7,216 nucleotides of DNA, taken from positions 1 through 7,216 of the forward strand of contig JAISSM010000058.1 in assembly GCA_031273075.1 (NCBI GenBank). The letters run 5' to 3'. Numbering within the stretch: the stretch's first letter is position 1; every line of letters starts with the position of its first letter. The notes below the pieces were generated by a model that was given only the letters and a program-made list of their open reading frames with translations, was not told the origin of the DNA and made no database searches. Below, piece after piece: positions 1-4,482 of the stretch. A program made the position numbers and the translations under genes. The DNA comes from Rickettsiales bacterium. GTDB taxonomy: Bacteria > Pseudomonadota > Alphaproteobacteria > Rs-D84.

Positions 1-178
1 GGGGCGGGTTTTTATAAAACCCGCCTTTCCTGTTTGCCCTAGGTAGGGCGGCTTTTTATAAAAGCCGCCTTGTTGTTTGCTTCGCAAACAAGGTGTGTTT
101 CATAGAAACACACCCCACCTTATTACTGGATACCGCGGTTAAACCGCGGTATGACAAAGGAGAGCGTGGGGGTGAAAG
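1..178. repeat. Composite array of short hairpins, copy 1
   Basis: This non-coding stretch is almost entirely made of perfect short inverted repeats with 3-base loops. The hairpins are 3-25 (10-bp arms, loop TAT), 47-69 (10-bp arms, loop TAT), 73-91 (8-bp arms, loop TTC), 92-114 (10-bp arms, loop ATA) and the palindrome around 129-152. A smaller GCCCT/AGGGC pair overlaps the second. Positions 67-160 recur without change at 240-333, and similarity continues to about 174. Hairpin 47-69 with its left flank is absent from the second copy. The array begins at or before the window edge. No open frame with coding character is present. It resembles REP-like or MITE-like intergenic elements; the mechanism of spread is unknown. 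Confidence 0.85.
120..158. repeat. 39-bp dispersed palindromic repeat, copy 1
   Basis: A 39-base unit starts TTATTACTGG, is centred on an ATACCGCGG/CCGCGGTAT palindrome and ends TATGACAAA. It is identical at 293-331 and 5728-5766. The pattern of a GC-rich palindrome flanked by ..CTGGAT and ATGAC.. resembles the intergenic palindromes common in Rickettsia-like and other alphaproteobacterial genomes; that family match is from memory only. Confidence 0.85.
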
Positions 179-217
179 CGCCTTAAACAAGCAGCAGATA
201 AATTATACAATATAGGT

Positions 218-350
218 GGGGCGGGTTTTTATAAAACCCGCCTTGTTGTTTGCTTCGCAAACAAGGTGTGTTTCATAGAAACACACCCCACCTTATTACT
301 GGATACCGCGGTTAAACCGCGGTATGACAAAGGGGAGCGCGGGGGTGAAT
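218..350. repeat. Composite array of short hairpins, copy 2
   Basis: This is a second copy of the array at the window start, in direct orientation. It carries hairpin 220-242 (GGCGGGTTTT arms, loop TAT), then the TTGTTTGC/GCAAACAA and GGTGTGTTTC/GAAACACACC hairpins and the ACCGCGG palindrome in the same order. The block directly joins the first and third hairpins of copy 1, so copy 1 has gained one hairpin module or copy 2 has lost one. It ends about 30 bases from the 3' end of the tRNA gene. Positions 179-217 between the copies are AT-rich, with nothing recognisable. Confidence 0.85.
293..331. repeat. 39-bp dispersed palindromic repeat, copy 2
   Basis: This copy is identical over 39 bases to those at 120-158 and 5728-5766. 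It forms the last hairpin of the second composite array, downstream of the 3' end of the tRNA-Arg gene. Confidence 0.85.
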
Positions 351-379
351 CGTCCCCCTTCGCCGATTAAGAAATTTGG

Positions 380-455
380 TGGCGTTCCCAGCAGGACTCG
401 AACCTGCATCAAAGGTTTAGGAAACCTCTATTCTATCCGATTGAACTATGGGAAC
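380..455 (-). tRNA. tRNA-Arg (anticodon CCT)
   Basis: Read on the minus strand, the gene begins GTTCCCATAGTTCAATCGG and folds as a cloverleaf. The acceptor stem is GTTCCCA with TGGGAAC, and the anticodon stem is GAGGT/ACCTT with loop TTCCTAA, giving anticodon CCT, which reads AGG arginine codons. The T arm is GCAGG-TTCGAGT-CCTGC. The discriminator base is G, and CCA is encoded (plus 380-382), followed by a second CCA. The length is 73 bases plus CCA. The D arm and T loop look normal. tRNA-Arg(CCT) genes are common attachment sites for integrated elements, but no integrase or duplicated tRNA end is visible here. Confidence 0.96.
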
Positions 456-465
456 GGATCGCTCA

Positions 466-493
466 ATAATACCCTAAAAAGTCATCAATGCAA
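466..493 (-). promoter_or_regulatory. Probable promoter of tRNA-Arg
   Basis: On the minus strand, TTGCAT (488-493) and TATTAT (466-471) are separated by 16 bases. The expected transcription start is about 459, only a few bases before the mature tRNA 5' end at 455. The fit to a sigma70-type promoter is moderate. Confidence 0.5.
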
Positions 494-503
494 TCGCAAT
501 TTA

Positions 504-1319
504 TTACCGGCAAAGGAGGCGGGTCATTTCCTGCGCGGTGATCTGCTCCCTGACCCAGCTGTCCGTGTCATAAACGCGCCAGCTCGTACTCGTGACCAGG
601 GACGCGCCCTGCTTCGTTTCCGTCGTCGTCGCCACCGTGTTCTTCGACGTGTTCTTTATGCTTGTCTGATAAAACGTGATCTCGTCTATTATGCGCGAAA
701 GATAGTCGTCGGTTTTCGTCGTGTCGTGCGCCCTGTTCCTGGTCGCGCAAAATTCCTGGTACGTAAGGCATCTGCTTCCATTGACGCTTGCGCGCGCCGG
801 ATCGTCAAGGTCGCGAAGGCCGTACGCGAACCCCAGCGCAAAGCACCAATGCGCATAGCCCAAAAAGTCGCACACCGCGTCGAACCGGCCGGCCGACGGG
901 CCGCCGTCCTTTGCGGAAATCTGGCCGCTTAACGTCGAGTCGTGATTGAAGAACGCGACGTATTTGTCATAGCGGTCCGCGCAATCGCCGCGGCCCCCGC
1001 TTTGGCCGTTTTTAATGTACGTTATGTATTGAAACTTCGTAAGCGGCGCGGCGGGATCCGTCCAGGACCATGCCGGACCGTACGACGCGCCCTGCGATGC
1101 GCCCGGGTTCGGCGGGGTTTGGCGCGGCTGGGTCGTCTTGACATTGTTCGCGACGTTCGCGCGCCGCGCCTGGATAAGCGCGCGTATAAGCACCGGCATT
1201 TCCGATTCGTTCGCATACGGATCCGCGCGATACGGATTCGGACGGGCGGCAGCGTGCGCCAAAGGCGCAATGAAGAATGAAGAATGAAGAATGAAGAAAG
1301 AAATAATTAATTTTCGCAA
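504..1319 (-). CDS. Secreted cysteine-containing protein of unknown function with a repeat-encoded signal peptide
   Basis: I do not recognise the family. The predicted product is 271 aa. The N-terminus MRKLIISFFILHSSFFI is a classical signal peptide: a basic start, a hydrophobic core and a likely cleavage after Ala23 (AHA-A), so export to the periplasm is inferred. The mature part starts Pro/Arg/Asn-rich and has Cys113, Cys150, Cys159, Cys184, Cys191 and Cys270, enough for up to three disulfides. It is rich in Tyr, Trp and Thr, with no repeats or lipobox. I chose the TTG at 1317-1319 because GGAGAG precedes it by four bases and the signal peptide then begins Met-Arg-Lys. TTG codons at 1331 and 1385 are alternatives with weaker upstream signals. 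The hydrophobic core is written by four perfect copies of a 7-base unit (1269-1296). The gene ends 48 bases from the tRNA 5' end, and no intrinsic terminator is visible after it. Confidence 0.78.
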   Translation of the reverse strand: MRKLIISFFILHSSFFIAPLAHAAARPNPYRADPYANESEMPVLIRALIQARRANVANNVKTTQPRQTPPNPGASQGASYGPAWSWTDPAAPLTKFQYITYIKNGQSGGRGDCADRYDKYVAFFNHDSTLSGQISAKDGGPSAGRFDAVCDFLGYAHWCFALGFAYGLRDLDDPARASVNGSRCLTYQEFCATRNRAHDTTKTDDYLSRIIDEITFYQTSIKNTSKNTVATTTETKQGASLVTSTSWRVYDTDSWVREQITAQEMTRLLCR

Positions 1320-1427
1320 TGCACTCTCCAACCGTTGTTTGAAGTTTAGCAGAAAACATCGGCTTTTGTAAAGAAGAACTAGCAACCCGTCCGGCCTTTC
1401 TTCATTCTTAATTCTTCATTCTTCATT
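1269..1427. repeat. 159-bp cassette bounded by inverted heptamer-repeat arms (AATGAAG family)
   Basis: The left arm, 1269-1300, is four perfect AATGAAG units plus AAAG. The right arm, 1396-1427, read on the minus strand, is the same except for one AATTAAG unit, so the arms match at 31 of 32 positions in inverted orientation. The 95-bp interior holds a probable promoter, ribosome binding site and start codon for the gene at 504-1319, and the left arm is translated as part of its signal peptide. The right arm directly abuts a terminator. No target-site duplication is apparent. The 42-base left end closely resembles 2589-2640. A MITE-like origin is possible but unproven. Confidence 0.75.
1324..1372 (-). 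promoter_or_regulatory. Probable promoter and ribosome binding site of the 504-1319 gene
   Basis: On the minus strand, TTTACA (1367-1372) is followed after 18 bases by TAAACT (1343-1348), with a TG one base upstream of the -10 as in extended -10 promoters. The start would be near 1336. GGAGAG (1324-1329) then lies four bases before the TTG start. All of these lie inside the inverted-repeat cassette 1269-1427. Confidence 0.5.
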
Positions 1428-1454
1428 AAAAAATCCCCCATTGGGGGATTTTTT
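1428..1454 (-). terminator. Rho-independent terminator of the 1453-1794 gene
   Basis: The arms AAAAAATCCCCC (1428-1439) and GGGGGATTTTTT (1443-1454) form a 12-bp hairpin with a 3-base loop, flanked by A and T runs so it could work on both strands. It overlaps the TAA stop codon of the minus-strand gene, which ends at 1453. Confidence 0.88.
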
Positions 1455-1794
1455 AGAATCCGGTCGCGCGTTTTATCATCGCGTCATAGCGCGCTTTTTC
1501 GCGGCCGGTATAGCCTTCGACATAGACCAACGCGCGCGCCGCGTCCAAGGATCCGTACGAGTATTGTTTGTACATGTCCGAATTTTGCGGGCACCCGCGG
1601 TTCACCATCGCACGGTAAATGCGCGCGTGGCGGACGTGGTCCTCTATGGTTTCCGCCTGGGCGCTGCCCTTGCTTTCCAATTCGTATATCAGCGCCGATT
1701 CGGCCGCCCTGCACCGCGTGTCGTCGAACGCATGCGCCGACGCAGTCCACAGTCCACAGACAACAGTCAACAGTATTATTTTCATTTGTTTCAT
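1453..1794 (-). CDS. Small secreted protein of unknown function with a repeat-encoded signal peptide
   Basis: The product is 113 aa and I recognise no family. Residues 1-22 form a signal peptide: a basic MKQMK start, the hydrophobic core IILLTVVCGLWTA, and cleavage after AHA (Ala22). The mature part is about 91 aa, mostly predicted helical and charged, with two cysteines (Cys28 and Cys68) that could pair in the periplasm, and several Tyr/Arg residues. The ATG at 1792-1794 is chosen because AAAGGAGT lies seven bases upstream; the internal ATG (Met4) is too far from it. It has its own strong promoter and a terminator overlapping the stop codon, so it is probably monocistronic. Residues 8-17 are encoded by degenerate 7-base tandem repeats (1747-1774). 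The next gene downstream on the same strand also has an AHA cleavage site and a heptamer-encoded core, but the two proteins do not otherwise look related. Confidence 0.85.
   Translation of the reverse strand: MKQMKIILLTVVCGLWTASAHAFDDTRCRAAESALIYELESKGSAQAETIEDHVRHARIYRAMVNRGCPQNSDMYKQYSYGSLDAARALVYVEGYTGREKARYDAMIKRATGF
1747..1774. repeat. Degenerate heptamer tandem repeat inside a signal-peptide coding region
   Basis: On the plus strand the four units are CCACAGT, CCACAGA, CAACAGT and CAACAGT, with a weaker fifth unit (ACGCAGT) at 1740-1746. On the coding strand the consensus is ACTGTKG. It encodes Leu8 to Thr17 of the 113-aa secreted protein. Confidence 0.85.
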
Positions 1795-1814
1795 ATTCTT
1801 ACTCCTTTTGCTCT

Positions 1815-1842
1815 ATTATAACACTTAAAATATATTTGTCAA
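1815..1842 (-). promoter_or_regulatory. Strong sigma70-type promoter of the 1453-1794 gene
   Basis: On the minus strand a perfect TTGACA (1837-1842) and a perfect TATAAT (1815-1820) are separated by 16 bases. The start would be near 1808, immediately upstream of AAAGGAGT and the ATG at 1794, giving a very short leader. Confidence 0.9.
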
Positions 1843-1869
1843 GAGAAAAATAAAGGGAGCGGGATACGA

Positions 1870-2060
1870 GCGCTTGGCGATTTATCGCCTTAGCGCGAGT
1901 TGGGTGGGGTTAATTAACCCCTACCAAGACTTTCTAATCGGCGAAGCCGATAAGAAAGTCTATCCTTCCCCTGTTCCAGGGGAAGGGGCCATGCTCTGCA
2001 TGTTTGCGCAACCACCCCGTCTTTTACGCTTCGCGTAAAATCCACCCCTCCATAGAGGGG
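1870..2060. repeat. Cluster of consecutive palindromes in the long intergenic spacer
   Basis: This gene-free stretch holds a chain of inverted repeats. They are 1870-1896 (GCGCT and GGCGAT stems), 1906-1921 (a perfect 16-bp GGGGTTAATTAACCCC palindrome), 1927-1961 (15 pairs with one A-A mismatch, loop GAA), 1964-1986 (10-bp arms, loop TTC), 1990-2002 (CATGC/GCATG), 2022-2040 (TTTTACGC/GCGTAAAA, loop TTC) and 2045-2060 (CCCCTC/GAGGGG). The sequences differ from those at 1-350, but the style of near-perfect arms with mainly 3-base loops is shared. The flanks 2061-2140 are AT-rich without visible structure. Minus-strand translation through the cluster is an artefact of the palindromes. Confidence 0.85.
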
Positions 2061-2140
2061 AACTTTATCGCCGCATAACAAGGGATGGTTGAACTTTACT
2101 AAGGTTTTTTGGCGTGGCGTTCTATTGTCGATTGTATAAA

Positions 2141-2197
2141 TTGACGCTATCAAGTGACTTTTAGTATAGACAATTTGCTAACTCGTTCGCAATTGTC
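2141..2197 (+). promoter_or_regulatory. Probable promoter and overlapping inverted repeat upstream of the 2214-2561 gene
   Basis: TTGACG (2141-2146) and TATAGA (2165-2170) are 18 bases apart. An inverted repeat, GACAATT-T-GC (2169-2178) with GCAATTGTC (2189-2197), overlaps the end of the -10 box and the likely start site. It could be an operator or a leader hairpin. AAGGAGG (2202-2208) follows, five bases before the ATG. Confidence 0.55.
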
Positions 2198-2213
2198 AAC
2201 CAAGGAGGATGAC

Positions 2214-2561
2214 ATGGATAGGCTTGAGACCAACAACGGCGATGAAAAAAACGCCTTCGCAGACGCGGAACATTTATGGTTCTGGTTCGTATCGTGCCGA
2301 CGGATCAAAAACGGATTCGGACGGCGCATCGCGGACGCATGGTTCCGCCCGTGCGAGCTTCTCGACGTCGAAGTGCTTTTGACCCAGATGTATTTGTCCG
2401 GCCGCATCGGCGCCAATGAACTTGAAGTTCTTAAAAAATACGGCGAAATGCGGCGGGCGCCGAATCAGCACGCGTTCGATGAAAACCAAGACGCCGCGCT
2501 TTGGGCGTCCGCGATCCGCGCCCTCGCGCGCGCCGCGCGCAATAAAGGATGGGTCGAATAA
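2214..2561 (+). CDS. Small conserved cytoplasmic protein of unknown function
   Basis: The product is 115 aa, with no signal peptide or membrane segment. It appears helical and charged, with an aromatic stretch (LWFWF, residues 21-25), then IKNGF (31-35), FRPCELLDVE (44-53), a helix-loop-helix-like segment LTQMYLSGRIGANELEVLKKYG (56-77, contiguous) and RAPN (81-84). The C-terminus is Ala/Arg-rich and ends KGWVE. I have a loose memory of similar short hypothetical proteins in alphaproteobacteria, without an assigned function. The helix-loop-helix segment followed by KYG could suggest nucleic-acid binding, but this is weak. The ATG at 2214 is preceded by an ideal AAGGAGGATGAC; an in-frame ATG at 2154 has no ribosome binding site and lies upstream of the -10 box. 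The stop overlaps the first bases of the terminator, so the gene is probably a single transcription unit. Confidence 0.88.
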   Translation: MDRLETNNGDEKNAFADAEHLWFWFVSCRRIKNGFGRRIADAWFRPCELLDVEVLLTQMYLSGRIGANELEVLKKYGEMRRAPNQHAFDENQDAALWASAIRALARAARNKGWVE

Positions 2562-2584
2562 AAACGCGCCACCGGCGCGTTTTT
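2560..2584 (+). terminator. Rho-independent terminator of the 2214-2561 gene
   Basis: The arms AAAAACGCGCC (2560-2570) and GGCGCGTTTTT (2574-2584) are perfect, with an ACC loop and a T run. The terminator starts inside the stop codon and is symmetrical enough to act on both strands. Confidence 0.9.
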
Positions 2585-2588
2585 AGTT

Positions 2589-2721
2589 AATGAAGAATTA
2601 AGAATGAAGAATGAAGAAAGAAATAAGAAATAATAATTAAGAAAGCTTTTAAGCACGCGCGAAGGGTCTTTGACCCGTAGCGCGACATCCATTCTTCAAT
2701 CTTAATTCTTAATTCTTCATT
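2589..2721. repeat. 133-bp cassette bounded by inverted heptamer-repeat arms (AATGAAG family)
   Basis: The left arm, 2589-2616, is AATGAAG, AATTAAG, AATGAAG, AATGAAG. The right arm, 2694-2721, read on the minus strand, is AATGAAG, AATTAAG, AATTAAG, ATTGAAG. The arms agree at 26 of 28 positions. The interior contains a GC-rich hairpin (GGGTC 2664-2668 with GACCC 2672-2676, outer CGCGC/GCGCG). The left end through about 2640 closely matches 1269-1310. The cassette lies between two converging genes and is hemmed in by their terminators on both sides, with one to four bases to spare. No gene is supported inside it. Confidence 0.75.
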
Positions 2722-2722
2722 G

Positions 2723-2753
2723 AAAAAATCCCCGCGGAGCGGGGATTTTTTTT
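2723..2753 (-). terminator. Rho-independent terminator of the TPR protein gene
   Basis: AAAAAATCCCCGC pairs with GCGGGGATTTTTT around a GGA loop and is followed by a longer T run on the plus strand. On the minus strand it begins at the TAA stop codon of the gene at 2752-3750. It could terminate from both sides. Confidence 0.88.
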
Positions 2754-3750
2754 ATTGTATGCTCGACATAAGGATCTGCAGGCGGTTCTTATTCTCCAGA
2801 TCGTTAAGCGCGATCGCCAGCGTGTGCGCCGCCTCCAAGTCCTGAAGCGCCAGATCCATCTGTCCCATTTTCACGCGCAGCGCGCCGCTTTTCTCAAAAA
2901 AGCCCATCGCCTGGCGCGACATGCCCTCGCGCGTTTCCTCCGCGGGCGTCTTCTGTATCCTTTCCGATATTATCGTCACGGCCGAAACGTAATCCTGGAC
3001 CGCGTTTTCAAAATTGCCCATGTTCGTGCGCGCCTCGGCCCGGCCGGTGTAATCGTTCCAATCCGGCTCTCCCATATTCTGCATTATCGCGGAAGTGTAA
3101 TCGTTTTCCGCGTCCGCCCAATTCCTTAGCCAAAGATTTATCTGCGCGCGCTTCGCGTATATGTCGCGCATCGCTATGGTCTGCGTTTCCGGGTACACGT
3201 ACTGAGAATTGACCGCGTCGTCCAAATCGGATTTCGCCGCCTGCAAGTTTTCCAGCTTTATGTTCGCGATCGCGCGGTCGTAATACGCGATGACCGACGG
3301 CTCTATCCTTATCGCCGCGTCAAAGTCCGAAATCGCCGCGTCGAAATTATTCCCGGACATAAGCACCTCGCCCCTGTATATGTAGTTCAACGGTTGATTC
3401 GGATCCGCCTCCACCGCCAGCGCGAAATCGTTCAGCGCGCCGACTATATCCCCGTCCAGCAATTTCTGTTTGCCCGCTTCGCGGTATTCGGACGAATCGC
3501 CCCCGGCCCCGATCGCGCGCACAGGCGCGGCAACGTCGTCCGCGGGAAGCGGTTGTTCCGTCAATTCGGGAAGGTCCGGCGCGCCCTCCCCTTTGGTTTT
3601 AAGAAGCGCGTGGCACATAAGCATCGTCGCCGCGACGATCAAGACCCACGCGAAGCCGATCAGCGTTTGCGATTTTTTCGCCTTCTTCACAGGTTCCGCC
3701 ACAACCGGTCCAAAGTCCGCCGAAATGATTTTTATTTTTTTTGCTGGCAT
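2752..3750 (-). CDS. Membrane-anchored tetratricopeptide-repeat protein
   Basis: The product is 332 aa. Residues 1-29 are basic and cytoplasmic (MPAKKIKII and VKKAKKSQ). Residues 30-50 form one transmembrane helix, placing the rest in the periplasm as a signal-anchored protein. A Pro/Glu-rich linker (about 51-85) leads to a TPR array: repeats at about 88-119, 120-153, 154-183, 196-229, 232-265 and 279-315. These show the usual spacing of Gly/Ala/Tyr and Pro residues (for example YIYRGEVLMSGNNFDAAISD, and DLALQDLEAAHTLA). TPR arrays bind protein partners, so an assembly or scaffold role at the envelope is likely, but the partner is unknown. I chose the ATG at 3750 because GAGGAG lies about six bases upstream. 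An in-frame ATG seven codons earlier (3771) has only a poor ribosome site. It has its own promoter and terminator. Confidence 0.92.
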   Translation of the reverse strand: MPAKKIKIISADFGPVVAEPVKKAKKSQTLIGFAWVLIVAATMLMCHALLKTKGEGAPDLPELTEQPLPADDVAAPVRAIGAGGDSSEYREAGKQKLLDGDIVGALNDFALAVEADPNQPLNYIYRGEVLMSGNNFDAAISDFDAAIRIEPSVIAYYDRAIANIKLENLQAAKSDLDDAVNSQYVYPETQTIAMRDIYAKRAQINLWLRNWADAENDYTSAIMQNMGEPDWNDYTGRAEARTNMGNFENAVQDYVSAVTIISERIQKTPAEETREGMSRQAMGFFEKSGALRVKMGQMDLALQDLEAAHTLAIALNDLENKNRLQILMSSIQ

Positions 3751-3785
3751 AGTTCTCTCCTCTATCCCCATACATCTCTTTGGCC

Positions 3786-3814
3786 ATTATACTTTTTGCA
3801 ATTATCCAAGTCAA
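3786..3814 (-). promoter_or_regulatory. Sigma70-type promoter of the TPR protein gene
   Basis: On the minus strand, TTGACT (3809-3814) and a perfect TATAAT (3786-3791) are separated by 17 bases. It lies in the short gap after the methyltransferase stop codon (3822), so the TPR gene can be transcribed on its own even if some read-through occurs. Confidence 0.87.
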
Positions 3815-3821
3815 TGGGAAT

Positions 3822-4445
3822 TTAAGCGGCCGGCATCAATATTTTCGAAGGGGTTTTCACGCCCAATCGGCCGGACACTATCACGCGGCATATCGCGCCG
3901 GAGGCGCCCAATATCGGGCGAATCTCCATTCCCCCGCATTTCGAATCGTAAAGCGCGGCGATTACGGCCGCAACGCAATCGGGCGAAACTATGCAATAAA
4001 AAACTCCGCGGCATTTCAATCTTCGCGCGCACGCGCGCGTCCACGCATATATGTCCGCGTTGTGATGCGCGCCGTCAAGCCTCGGCGTTCCCTTAAAGTA
4101 CGGCGGGTTCGTCGCGACAAGGTCGAACAGGCGCGGCGTTTTCCATTTCAATATGTCCGCATGGATAAGCTCCAACTCCCGGCCGTTGAGGGACGCGTTC
4201 GTCTCCGCGTCGGAAAGCATCTTTTCCGAAACATCGATTCCCGTGATTTTCAATTTCGGGAATCTGTCCAAAAGGCAAAGCGACATGCCGCCGGGACCGA
4301 CGCCGACGTCAAGCGCCGTCATCATCGGCTTTGCCGAAACCGCCTTCGAGAGCCACACCGCGTCCGACGTCGTTTTGTATCCGCCCGCGTCCGTCATCCC
4401 GACGCGCCCGCCAAGAACCGTAAAAATATCTTGTCTTTTCCGCAC
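3822..4445 (-). CDS. TrmN6-like tRNA (adenine-N6) methyltransferase, COG4123 type
   Basis: This is a class I SAM-dependent methyltransferase of about 207 aa. With the GTG start at 4445, the N-terminal LGGRVGMTDAGGYKTTSDAV (about 12-30) matches the gate region of the TrmN6/YfiC group. Motif I is LDVGVGPGG (45-53), and the acidic SAM-binding residue is Asp71 in GIDVSE. Motif IV is NPPY (113-116), typical of amino N6-adenine methylation. In Escherichia coli the family member methylates A37 of tRNA1(Val), so a tRNA target is likely but the exact one is not proven. The length is somewhat short against roughly 240 aa. I favour GTG 4443-4445 because it directly follows the core promoter and may be leaderless. 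A TTG at 4481 would add 12 residues but has no ribosome site and lies in the -35 region. The divergent partner is a membrane protein. Confidence 0.88.
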   Translation of the reverse strand: MRKRQDIFTVLGGRVGMTDAGGYKTTSDAVWLSKAVSAKPMMTALDVGVGPGGMSLCLLDRFPKLKITGIDVSEKMLSDAETNASLNGRELELIHADILKWKTPRLFDLVATNPPYFKGTPRLDGAHHNADIYAWTRACARRLKCRGVFYCIVSPDCVAAVIAALYDSKCGGMEIRPILGASGAICRVIVSGRLGVKTPSKILMPAA

Positions 4446-4481
4446 GGATATAATAGTATACCCCAAGGTCCGGGAAAGCAA
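4431..4481. promoter_or_regulatory. Overlapping divergent promoters of the methyltransferase and membrane-protein genes
   Basis: Plus direction: TTGTCT (4431-4436), 17 bases, TAGTAT (4454-4459). Minus direction: TTGCTT (4476-4481), 17 bases, TACTAT (4453-4458). The two -10 boxes occupy nearly the same bases in TATAATAGTATA (4449-4460), so only one polymerase could be bound at a time. The minus start would fall at the GTG codon at 4445. Confidence 0.55.
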
Positions 4482-4482
4482 T

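Noticed and set aside
1..350. CRISPR array
   Set aside because: The repeats are hairpin modules of different sequence with no regular spacers, and there are only two copies.
341..358. GGGGG/CCCCC hairpin as terminator of the tRNA
   Set aside because: Only five pairs with an 8-base loop and no T run on the tRNA strand.
383..455. Integrated element at the tRNA gene
   Set aside because: No integrase, no second copy of the tRNA 3' end and no foreign gene block are visible in the window.
324..932. Plus-strand open frame of about 200 codons
   Set aside because: It runs across the hairpin array and the tRNA, is very Arg-rich and lies antisense to the better supported secreted-protein gene; a shadow.
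1320..1385. Upstream TTG starts (1331 and 1385) for the 504-1319 gene, and an ATG at 1359 in another frame
   Set aside because: They lack a good ribosome site, would bury the signal peptide or lie upstream of the promoter; the 1359 frame loses coding character after the repeat.
1914..2153. Minus-strand open frame of 79 codons
   Set aside because: It consists of translated palindromes, lacks a ribosome site and shows no coding character.
1269..2721. Target-site duplications flanking the inverted-repeat cassettes
   Set aside because: No convincing direct repeats are seen outside the arms of any of the three cassettes, so transposition is not demonstrated.
4153..4482. Possible 110-residue N-terminal extension of the membrane protein
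   Set aside because: It is antisense to the methyltransferase with clear SAM and NPPY motifs, and would place the start upstream of the promoter.
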